Below are positions 47,991-56,459 of a stretch of DNA of 64,000 nucleotides, piece after piece. How positions within the stretch are numbered: position 1 is the first letter of the stretch; the number at the start of each line of letters is the position of its first letter. The notes under the pieces are model-generated. The model had not been told where the DNA came from. It saw only the letters and a program-made list of their open reading frames with translations, and made no database searches. Source of the stretch: Marichromatium purpuratum 984 (GTDB lineage Bacteria; Pseudomonadota; Gammaproteobacteria; Chromatiales; Chromatiaceae); the NCBI RefSeq assembly GCF_000224005.2, contig NZ_CP007031.1:2695001-2759000 (forward strand), written 5' to 3'. A program made the position numbers and the translations under genes.

Positions 47991-48665
47991 ATGCCAGGCC
48001 TGTTCGTCACCGGAACCGACACCGACTGCGGCAAGACCGCCGTCAGCCAGGGGTTGATCGCCGCGCTCGCCGCGCGCGAGCAGCGCGTGCTGGGGATGAA
48101 GCCGATCGCCTCGGGCTGTGTCGAGACCGCCGACGGACTGCGCAACGACGACGCCGAGCGGCTCGCCGCCGCCGGCTGGTGCGAACAGCCCTATGCGCGG
48201 ATCAACCCCTATGCCTTCGCCCCGGCGATCGCGCCGCACGTGGCCGCCGCCGAGGCCGGGGTGGAGATCGCGCTGGCGCCGATCCGCGACGCCTATCGAG
48301 CGTTGTGCGACGAGACTGACTGGGTGGTGGTCGAGGGCGCCGGCGGCTGGCGCGTCCCGCTCGGCGACCGACTGTCGATGCGCGACCTGCCGCGCGCGCT
48401 CGACCTGCCGGTGGTGCTGGTGGTCGGGGTCAAGCTCGGTTGCATCAACCACGCCCTGCTCACCCAGGACTCAATCCGCGCCAGCGGCTGCCCGCTCGTC
48501 GGTTGGGTGGCCAATCAGGTCGACCCGACCATGACCGCCTCGGCGGCTACCCTCGACACCCTCACCCGCGCCATCGCCGCCCCCCGGCTCGGCGTGATCC
48601 CCTGGCTCGACCAGCTCACCCCGGCCAGTGTCGCCGCCCATCTCGACCCGACGCCGTTGCTGTGA
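47991..48665 (+). CDS. bioD: dethiobiotin synthetase
   Basis: BioD, 224 aa. ATP-dependent closure of the ureido ring. P-loop GTDTDCGKTAVSQG, KPIASGC, and EGAGGWRVPLG are conserved. AAGGAG precedes the ATG. Last gene of bioBFHCD; bioA, the DAPA aminotransferase, is absent from this cluster and must be elsewhere. Confidence 0.96.
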   Translation: MPGLFVTGTDTDCGKTAVSQGLIAALAAREQRVLGMKPIASGCVETADGLRNDDAERLAAAGWCEQPYARINPYAFAPAIAPHVAAAEAGVEIALAPIRDAYRALCDETDWVVVEGAGGWRVPLGDRLSMRDLPRALDLPVVLVVGVKLGCINHALLTQDSIRASGCPLVGWVANQVDPTMTASAATLDTLTRAIAAPRLGVIPWLDQLTPASVAAHLDPTPLL

Positions 48666-48682
48666 CGGAAGGGGCAAAGAAC

Positions 48683-48921
48683 TTGAACCGCCAAGACGCC
48701 AAGCACGCGAAGTTTGCGTCGATTGAGTGACCCCTCCGTCCACCGTTTCATCGAAAAAGCGACAAGCCCGTAGAAGTGGCAAGCCCGAGGACGGGAGACC
48801 CGACATCGGCGCTCGATCAGCAGACGTTGAGACATGCGTTAGGTTGTCACCGGCAACCCAACCTACGCGCTGAACAAAAAACCTTCGTGCCCCTTGGCGC
48901 GCTTCGCGCCTTGGTGGTCAA
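48683..48921. repeat. MITE-like inverted-repeat element, copy 2
   Basis: Left end TTGAACCGCCAAGACGCCAA, right end CGCGCTTCGCGCCTTGGTGG followed by TCAA, an imperfect complement. About 239 nt, lying between bioD and dacB. The interior is unlike copy 1 except near the ends. Confidence 0.6.
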
Positions 48922-49017
48922 TCTCCCCTCTCCACCACAGCGTGCCTGGGCTATGCTGTGCGCCCGACGGTCCGGCCCGGTGCCGGGTACCCTGATGCCA
49001 CTGACGACGAGCGTCCG

Positions 49018-50223
49018 ATGATCGCACTCCATTCATCCCGTCGCCGCGCCGCACTCGTGCTGGGCGCGGCCCTGTTGTGTCTGAGCGGTCTGGCGCACGG
49101 TGCCGATCCACTCGCCACCGTGCGCGGGCTGGAGCACGCCAGCCTGCTGCTGGTCGAGCCCGACGACACCACCGCGATCGACCAGGGCGCGACCACGCCA
49201 CGGGTGCCGGCCTCGACGATGAAGCTGCTCACCGCCTATGCCGCACTCGAGACCTGGGGGCGCGAGCATCGCTTCCACACCGATATCCGCTTCGACGACG
49301 ACGGCGTCCTCTGGGTGGTCGGGCACGGCGATCCCTACTTGGTCTCCGAGGAGCTGATGCGCATCGCCACCGCAGTACGCGCGCGCGGCGTCACTCGCAT
49401 CAACGGGCTCGGGCTCGACACCCACGCGCTCGGCGCCGATACCGAGATCCCCGGGCGCTCACACACCAGCAACCCCTACGATGCCCCGCTGAGCGCGCTC
49501 GCGGCCAACTTCAACACCGTGAGCCTGGTACGCGAGGCCGATGGCCGGCTGCGTAGCGGCGAGTCGCAGACGCCGCTGACCGCCACCGCCCGGGCGCTGG
49601 GCGCAGGACTCGGTGCCGGACGCCATCGCGTCAATCTGGTCGACCGCGCCCGTGCCGAGCGTCACTTCGGCGAGTTGTTCGCGGCCCTGCTCGAGCGCGC
49701 CGGCGTCAGCGTCGTCGGGCCGATCCGTCAGGCCCGGGCGCCACGCGGTGCGCGGCTGCTCTACCGGCACCACAACAGCCGCACCCTCGCCGAGATGATC
49801 GCGCCGATGCTCGAGTACTCGACCAACTTCATCGCCAATGGCTTGTTCATCAAGCTCTCCGACCCCAAGGACAAGGGAGTCGCGGGAATGGCCGAAGCGC
49901 GACGCACGGTGACCCGGCTGGCGCGCGAACGTCTCGGCTGGCGCGATGCGGTGATCGACGATGGCGCCGGACTGTCGCGCGCCAATCGGTTGAGCGCACG
50001 CCAGCTCATCGAGTTGCTCGATGCCTTTGTTCCCTATCGCGACCTGATGCCGCGCCAGGACGACGACCCGCGAGTGCTGGCCAAGACCGGCACCCTGACC
50101 GGGGTCAGCAGCTATGCCGGCTATGTCCGGCGCAATGGTGGCTGGGGACGCTTCGCGCTGCTCGTCGAGCAGCCGGTCGATCGCGGCCTGCGCCAGCGGC
50201 TGGCCAGCGCGTTGGCGCGCTGA
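49018..50223 (+). CDS. dacB: D-alanyl-D-alanine carboxypeptidase/endopeptidase (PBP4 type)
   Basis: 401 aa class C low-molecular-weight penicillin-binding protein. A signal peptide (about 1-29, ending LAHGA) directs it to the periplasm. Active-site motifs: S66-TMK69 (PASTMKL), SxN in EYSTNF, KTG in LAKTGTLTGVSSYAG. It trims or cleaves peptidoglycan crosslinks. It is shorter than E. coli PBP4 and may lack part of its inserted domain. Confidence 0.92.
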   Translation: MIALHSSRRRAALVLGAALLCLSGLAHGADPLATVRGLEHASLLLVEPDDTTAIDQGATTPRVPASTMKLLTAYAALETWGREHRFHTDIRFDDDGVLWVVGHGDPYLVSEELMRIATAVRARGVTRINGLGLDTHALGADTEIPGRSHTSNPYDAPLSALAANFNTVSLVREADGRLRSGESQTPLTATARALGAGLGAGRHRVNLVDRARAERHFGELFAALLERAGVSVVGPIRQARAPRGARLLYRHHNSRTLAEMIAPMLEYSTNFIANGLFIKLSDPKDKGVAGMAEARRTVTRLARERLGWRDAVIDDGAGLSRANRLSARQLIELLDAFVPYRDLMPRQDDDPRVLAKTGTLTGVSSYAGYVRRNGGWGRFALLVEQPVDRGLRQRLASALAR

Positions 50224-50239
50224 ATCACGGGAGGTACAG

Positions 50240-51076
50240 GTGTTCGACCCCTTCGTCCGTCACCGCGTCGTACTGGTGGCGCTGGCCGTGCTGCTGACGC
50301 TCGGCGGTTGCGCCCAACCTCGGACCACCGACCAACGCCAGTTCTCCGCGCCCGAGTTCGCCGGCTTCCCACACCGCAAGGCCGGCGCCGACTATCCCTC
50401 ACTGGCGCCGCTGATGCGCGAGATCACCCCGGCGGTGGTCAACATCGCGGTCGAGGCCGAAGTCTCGGCGCGCGCTCATCCCTTTCTCAGCGACCCGGAG
50501 TTCCGCAGCTTCCTCGAGCGCTTCGGACTGCCACTACCCGAACCCGGCGAGATCGAGCGCCAGCGCAACGTCGGCTCCGGGGTGATCGTCGACGCCGAGC
50601 GCGGCTATGTGATGACCAACGCCCATCTGCTGCAGGGCGCCACCAGCATCCGTGTCACCCTCAAGGACCGGCGCAGCTTCCACGCCCGACGCATCGCCGC
50701 CGACACCGACACCGACATCGCCATCCTCCAGATCCCAGTGGTCGAGGTACGCCCACTGCGCTTCGCCGACTCCGACCGGCTCGAGGTCGGCGACTTCGTC
50801 ATCGCCATCGGCAACCCCTTCGGTCTGGGTCAGACGGTGACCTCGGGGATCGTCAGCGCGGTCGGGCGCAGCGGCATCGCCGACAACCGCTTCGGCGAAC
50901 TGATCCAGACCGACGCCTCGATCAACCCCGGCAACTCCGGCGGCCCGCTGATCGATCTCAGCGGTGCCGTGGTCGGCATCAACACCGCTCTCATCGGCCC
51001 GACCGGCGGCAACGTCGGCATCGGCTTCGCCGTCCCCGCTAACCGCGCCCGCGCCATCCTCGCGCGACTGCGCTAG
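50240..51076 (+). CDS. trypsin-like serine protease lipoprotein (HtrA-type, no PDZ)
   Basis: 278 aa. Signal peptide with lipobox LGGC (Cys about residue 24) predicts membrane anchoring. The HtrA/Deg protease domain has His (MTNAHLLQG), Asp (DTDIAILQI) and Ser (NPGNSGGPL). It ends soon after the protease domain, so the PDZ domain normal in DegP/DegS is missing. GTG start with GGGAGG upstream. It follows dacB by 16 nt and may share its transcript. Confidence 0.9.
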   Translation: MFDPFVRHRVVLVALAVLLTLGGCAQPRTTDQRQFSAPEFAGFPHRKAGADYPSLAPLMREITPAVVNIAVEAEVSARAHPFLSDPEFRSFLERFGLPLPEPGEIERQRNVGSGVIVDAERGYVMTNAHLLQGATSIRVTLKDRRSFHARRIAADTDTDIAILQIPVVEVRPLRFADSDRLEVGDFVIAIGNPFGLGQTVTSGIVSAVGRSGIADNRFGELIQTDASINPGNSGGPLIDLSGAVVGINTALIGPTGGNVGIGFAVPANRARAILARLR

Positions 51077-51100
51077 AGGTAGCGCCGGGAGCCGGAAAGG

Positions 51101-51249
51101 GTGAACCGCAAAGACTCGAAGGGCACGAAGAAACGCAAAGGGATTTGATGTCCAACTCCCCCGGCGTCGGCGCAACGTCTCACTGGCGGCTGACGGCAGA
51201 AAGCTGATCGCGCTTCTTCGTCTTCGCGTCCTTTGTGGCTTTGCGGTTC
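51101..51249. repeat. MITE-like inverted-repeat element, copy 3
   Basis: Left end GAACCGCAAAGACTCGAAGG, right end GCGTCCTTTGTGGCTTTGCG followed by GTTC. About 149 nt, the shortest copy. The rest of the gap to 51604 shows no gene; the first part of the slpA leader is unusually long. Confidence 0.65.
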
Positions 51250-51604
51250 AATCCACTGGCGGTTGGTAGCGATTTGCACTCACCGCCCCCCTGTTCTAGA
51301 GTGCGCCCAGAGAGCCTCGCGTCATCGAAGGATCCCTGGGAGAGACCGATCGCGACGAACAACGCAACCGATCGGATCGACCCGTCGCCGCGTCCACCAC
51401 TCGGGCCTCGGCGGGGCGCCCTCCCCTCGGTGGAGCGACCGGTCCCGGCCGGCGTCCCGTTCCTTCGATCGTCTCGCGTCTCCCGCAGACCGCAAGACGG
51501 CGCGATTCGTTACCCTCCCAGCCCTCGACCCGAGACCTCCGTTCGCTCGCCTGCCGGACAGCCCCGGTCGGCGCAATGCACCCCAAACTCCGGGAGACCA
51601 TCCC

Positions 51605-52033
51605 ATGTCTGAAGCCAAGCTCGGCGATACCGTCAAGATCCACTACACCGGCACCCTCGAGGACGGTACCCAGTTCGACAGCTCGGTCGGCAACGAGCCG
51701 CTCGAGTTCACCATCGGCGCTGGCGGCATCATCCCCGGCTTCGAGGAAGCCGTGAAGGGCATGAACGTCGGTGAGAACAAGACCGTCACCATCCCCTCGG
51801 CCCAGGCCTACGGCGAGTATCGTCCCGAGATGACGCAGGAGGTGCCGCGCTCGGCCATTCCCGCCGACATCGACCTGCACGAGGGCATGGTGCTACACGC
51901 CCAGGGTCCCGATGGTCAGCACGTCTCCTTCACCGTCAAGGCGTTCAACGACGAACAGGTCACCATTGATGGTAACCACCCGCTCGCCGGCAAGGACCTG
52001 ACCTTCGCCCTGGAGCTGGTCTCGATCTCCTGA
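51605..52033 (+). CDS. FKBP-type peptidyl-prolyl isomerase (SlpA-like)
   Basis: 142 aa, SlyD/SlpA-type FKBP. VKIHYTGTLEDGTQFDSS is the FKBP start; FTIGAGGIIPGFEEAVKGM and the insert-in-flap region (GEYRPEMTQEVPRSAIP) follow. It has no His-rich metal tail, so SlpA rather than SlyD. It catalyses proline cis-trans isomerisation and acts as a chaperone. GGGAG precedes the ATG. Confidence 0.92.
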   Translation: MSEAKLGDTVKIHYTGTLEDGTQFDSSVGNEPLEFTIGAGGIIPGFEEAVKGMNVGENKTVTIPSAQAYGEYRPEMTQEVPRSAIPADIDLHEGMVLHAQGPDGQHVSFTVKAFNDEQVTIDGNHPLAGKDLTFALELVSIS

Positions 52034-52301
52034 CCGCTGGTCGGGCCGCGTACCCTGGCGCGGCCAGGCCAGGGGAACAGTCGCTCTCGACCTGGTGCAG
52101 GGACGCACCACCACCTCATCGACGCTTGCCCTCGATCGGCCAGACACCGATACTCTCCCCCCAGGACGGTCAGCCGACGGCGACAGACGCGCCCCGTCCA
52201 ACAACGCCTTATCCCGAACCCAGGCCGGCGCCCGCGACCTGCTCAAACGGCGGGACAGCCCAGGCCCACGCTCGCCCAGATCAGTCGCGGGGCAGATCGC
52301 C

Positions 52302-53555
<1,254 letters not shown>

Positions 53556-53599
53556 TTTACAAAAAATCAATCACAAAAATAAAATCAGAGGAAAGTCAC

Positions 53600-53749
53600 T
53601 TGAGCGCAGAATCTATATCAATCATTGGGACAATATTCTCAATATTATCCCTAATAGTAGGGATAACAATATACAGAAAAAAAAGCAAATTCTCAATCAA
53701 AGGAAATAAAAACATAACCGCCGGAAAAAACATAACAATCAAAAAATAA
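53600..53749 (+). CDS. 49-aa single-pass membrane protein with TAGxNI motif
   Basis: 49 residues from a TTG start, with AGAGGAAAG just upstream. One membrane helix (about 7-25, IIGTIFSILSLIVGITI), a basic stretch (RKKSK) and a C-terminal motif SIKGNKNITAGKNITIKK (32-49). The same motif recurs at the N-terminus of the next protein. The codons are AT-rich and unlike any gene upstream. No family recognised; the shared ribosome binding site and 9-nt spacing tie it to the following gene. Confidence 0.65.
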   Translation: MSAESISIIGTIFSILSLIVGITIYRKKSKFSIKGNKNITAGKNITIKK

Positions 53750-53758
53750 GAGGAAAAC

Positions 53759-55000
53759 ATGGAATTCAAAAAAAACGACATCTCAGTTGACGGAAGCTCA
53801 AACCTGACGGCAGGGCAAAATATTATAATAATAAGGGGTTACGCCAACGGCATCGAAACAAACATCAATCTTCAAGAATACTTTTCAAAAATAGATAAAA
53901 TTTTCAGAGAGACCATAAAAAAAGAAGGCACAATAATTCAAGCAGGAAAAAAAATAGACTATTCTTCAAGAAAACTTTTTGAATCACTCATGCACATAGG
54001 CATGCCACTAGAGGTAGCAATAGAAATACCAAAAAACATCATTCCAATGCTAGAGGAGGAAAAAGAAAAAGAACCAAAAAGAGATTTAACTACGGCCGAT
54101 ATCAGACTATCTGTAGCAAGGTGCATCGACAGGTTCAGCCTCATTGAAAACAAAGAAAAAGGTTTCGACAAAGAAGACGTCTACCGTTGGTCTGCGGCTT
54201 ATATAAGAAGGTACGGAAATCCAAAATCACAATTCATAAAAGTAATTGACTGCGAAGAAGAAAAAGAACTCAATTACGACTACATACAAAAAAAAATAAT
54301 ACCGCACTTGCTGCGCAGAATTATGGGTTTAGACGCGAAGACCAGACCAGAAAAAGAATTCCAAAAAGTATTTACCAAGGAAACTCAAGGAAGAATATCT
54401 CGCGAAATACTCTGCTTTTCAAACAAACTAGAAATATATCAAATAAGATATAAAACACTAATAAATATCCTTGAAGATGTCGCGCTAAACCCCCCTCACC
54501 CATGGATAGTTAACAAAGAAACCATCAGCAGCGTCATTGACTACAATATCGAAAGGGCCGAAAAACATTTAAAGGAAATAAAATCTCAAAAAAACAAAGA
54601 CATTGAAATAATTTACGACTTATCCACCGCGGACTGCATAATGCATTTATGCGCAGCAATCTTAGCAAACTATGGCGCCTTCCTTGGGGTAGGAACTAAA
54701 TATGGATTTTTGGAATTAAGAAGGATATTAGACCTAAAATCAAAAAACCCTGCATTCTGGAGTTACTGCAAAATAAAAGAAATAGACAAAGACCTGGAGA
54801 AAATAGGCTGGTGCATAGAATCCTTTTCAGAAAGACTCGAAAAAATAAAACATTGCTCTGACATAAAAGACCCAAAAAAGAGATGCGAAGAACTAAAAAA
54901 ATCAGCTTTCGAACTCGCAGAAATAACAACAGCATTTTTTGAAAAAAACAACGATAAAATAAGCATTCAAGGACTAAAAAGCACAATCCAAAACAGCTAA
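53759..55000 (+). CDS. 413-aa protein of unknown function with N-terminal TAGxNI motif
   Basis: 413 aa. Residues 8-26 hold ISVDGSSNLTAGQNIIII, which aligns with the C-terminus of the 49-aa protein (9 of 16 positions identical, gap-free). The rest is predicted mostly helical and charged, with no Walker, nuclease or protease motif that I can see; notable conserved-looking stretches are STADCIMHLCAAILANYGAF and FDKEDVYRWSAAYIRR. AGAGGAAA precedes the ATG. Base composition is strongly AT-rich, with many AAA and ATA codons, so it was acquired by transfer. I do not assign a function. Confidence 0.8.
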   Translation: MEFKKNDISVDGSSNLTAGQNIIIIRGYANGIETNINLQEYFSKIDKIFRETIKKEGTIIQAGKKIDYSSRKLFESLMHIGMPLEVAIEIPKNIIPMLEEEKEKEPKRDLTTADIRLSVARCIDRFSLIENKEKGFDKEDVYRWSAAYIRRYGNPKSQFIKVIDCEEEKELNYDYIQKKIIPHLLRRIMGLDAKTRPEKEFQKVFTKETQGRISREILCFSNKLEIYQIRYKTLINILEDVALNPPHPWIVNKETISSVIDYNIERAEKHLKEIKSQKNKDIEIIYDLSTADCIMHLCAAILANYGAFLGVGTKYGFLELRRILDLKSKNPAFWSYCKIKEIDKDLEKIGWCIESFSERLEKIKHCSDIKDPKKRCEELKKSAFELAEITTAFFEKNNDKISIQGLKSTIQNS

Positions 55001-55051
55001 TCATTGGTATTAGGTAGGTAGGTATTGGTACTGAGGCGGTACTGAGACGTA

Positions 55052-55181
55052 CTGAGGGACACCCACTTATTGAGACGTACTGAGGGACACCCACTTATCG
55101 TTCTGAGGGACACCCACTTATCGTTGACGCTCCCAAGGCACTCTCCTACGCTTCACCCAACACCTCCAGCGGAGATGCCCC
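55052..55181 (+). repeat. RAYT leader repeats, block A
   Basis: Three copies of CTGAGGGACACCCACTTAT (at about 55052, 55080 and 55103), preceded by short GTACTGAG repeats, then the leader GTTGACGCTCCCAAGGCACT that runs to the truncated RAYT start. The leader recurs in blocks B and C. Confidence 0.75.
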
Positions 55182-55308
55182 ATGACTCGTCCCCGCGCCG
55201 CGCTCGTCTCCTTGTCCGATACGCCCTGGTATCACGTCGTCACGCGGTGCGTGCGCCGGGCGTATCTCTGCGGCTTCGATCGGCTGACCGGGCGGAGCTT
55301 CGAGAACG
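55182..55308 (+). pseudogene. truncated RAYT transposase
   Basis: First 41 codons of a REP-associated tyrosine transposase ([19 protein letters not shown] ... RLTGRSF), almost identical to the N-terminus of the intact gene at 56460. Coding identity ends at 55303, next to the IS5-family insertion. The HUH catalytic motif and tyrosine are lost. Confidence 0.85.
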
Positions 55309-55820
55309 TTACGTTTTGTACGAAAAGTAATGCCTGAGGCATCTACGGATGCAAGCAAGCGTGAACATTGCCGAGAAGCTGGTCGCCAACTTGTCGTAAC
55401 GGGTGGCGATTCGTCGGCAGGACTTGAGCCAGCCGAACAACCGCTCGATGACGTTGCGTTTGCGATAGCTGGGCTTATTGAGTATCCGAGGACGGCCAGG
55501 CCTGGGCTTGCGCACGCCCTGGCGCTGCGGGATCACCGGACGGATGCCGCGCCGATCGCAATAGCGGCGTAAGTCGTCGGCATCGTAGCCCTTGTCGGCG
55601 AGCAGTTGGCGGCAACGGGTGCGCGGACGACCTCGATGAGCGCTGGGCAAGCGGACCTGATCGAGCAGCGGTTGGGCATGGCGAATGTCGCTGTGCTGGC
55701 CTGGGGAGAGCAGAAAGCTCAAGGGAACGCCCTTGGCATCGCAGAGCAGGTGGATCTTGGTCGTCAGGCCGCCGCGACTGCGCCCGAGCGCATGGCTCAG
55801 CGGCTCCTGCCGCCCCCCTT
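55309..55820 (-). CDS. IS5-family transposase, C-terminal frame (by -1 frameshift)
   Basis: Second part of the transposase, with the catalytic DDE residues DKGYDAD and [18 protein letters not shown], ending SYKT with its TAA stop inside the terminal repeat. It has no start of its own near the junction and is read by -1 slippage from the upstream frame; the joined product is about 285 aa. Confidence 0.85.
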
Positions 55821-56165
55821 TTTTCCGCCGCCAGCGGCGGCGCGCGTGGCACGGATCGAGGTCGAGTCGATCATCCAGGTCTCCAGATCGATCAGCCCAT
55901 CCTCGCGCAACCGGATGTGCAACCGCTCCAGGACCTTGGTGAAGGTGCCGTCGTCACGCCAGTCGCGAAACCGCTGGTAGACCGTCGACCAGGGACCGAA
56001 GCGCTCAGGCAGGTCGCGCCACGCCGCACCCGAGCACAGCACCCAGAAGATGCCGTTGAGCATCAGGCGGTCATCGCGGCGTGGGCGACCGGTACGCTGC
56101 GGACGGGAAAACAGATCGGCGATCAGCTCCCAGGCCTCTTCTGGGAGTTCGTAACGTCTCGACAT
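55797..56165 (-). CDS. IS5-family transposase, N-terminal frame
   Basis: First 122 codons: DUF4096-type N-terminus (YELPEEAWELIADLF ... GIFWVLCSGAAWRDLPERFG) and the first catalytic Asp (WMIDSTSI). Alone it would end in GGRSR. The slippery run AAAAAAG followed by G residues (around 55813-55824) marks the frameshift to the catalytic C-terminal frame. Confidence 0.88.
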   Translation of the reverse strand: MSRRYELPEEAWELIADLFSRPQRTGRPRRDDRLMLNGIFWVLCSGAAWRDLPERFGPWSTVYQRFRDWRDDGTFTKVLERLHIRLREDGLIDLETWMIDSTSIRATRAAAGGGKKGGGRSR

Positions 56166-56236
56166 CTGGCCTCTGCTCCTGCAAGAACGAGGTCAGTGTA
56201 TCAAGCAGGGTTTTCGTACAAAACGTAAGAACGTTA

Positions 56237-56316
56237 CTGATGGACACCCACTTATCGTTGACGCTCCCAAGGCGCTCTCCTACGCTTCACCCAACACCTC
56301 CAGCGGAGATGCCCCA
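56237..56316 (+). repeat. RAYT leader repeat, block B
   Basis: Starts CTGATGGACACCCACTTATC and carries the GTTGACGCTCCCAAGGCGCT leader as far as GATGCCCCA, where similarity to the RAYT genes stops. A leader without a gene. Confidence 0.75.
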
Positions 56317-56323
56317 GAAGAAA

Positions 56324-56459
56324 TAAGGACACCCATTTATTGTTTATCATTATCTTATCATAAGGGACACCCATTTATCATAAGGGACACCCATTTATCG
56401 TTGACGCTCTCGAGGCCCTCTCCTACGCTTACTCCAACACCCCCCAGCGGAGATGCCCC
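56324..56459 (+). repeat. RAYT leader repeats, block C
   Basis: Three copies of AAGGACACCCATTTAT or TAAGGGACACCCATTTAT (about 56324, 56361, 56381) separated by TTATCAT-type AT-rich spacers, then the leader of the intact RAYT gene. Confidence 0.75.

Larger units (their letters stand above)
55309..56228 (-). mobile_element. IS5-family insertion sequence
   Basis: About 920 bp with 18-bp perfect terminal inverted repeats TTACGTTTTGTACGAAAA (55309-55326 and 56211-56228). A direct repeat GAACG flanks it (55304-55308, 56229-56233); a 2-bp TA target duplication inside the repeats is the alternative reading. It encodes one transposase in two frames. It lies at the junction between the RAYT fragment and leader block B. 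Confidence 0.92.

Noticed and set aside
53556-53585. TTTACA and TAAAAT 18 nt apart as a promoter of the AT-rich cassette
   Set aside because: Transcription would start inside or after the ribosome binding site of the first gene; such matches are common by chance in AT-rich DNA.
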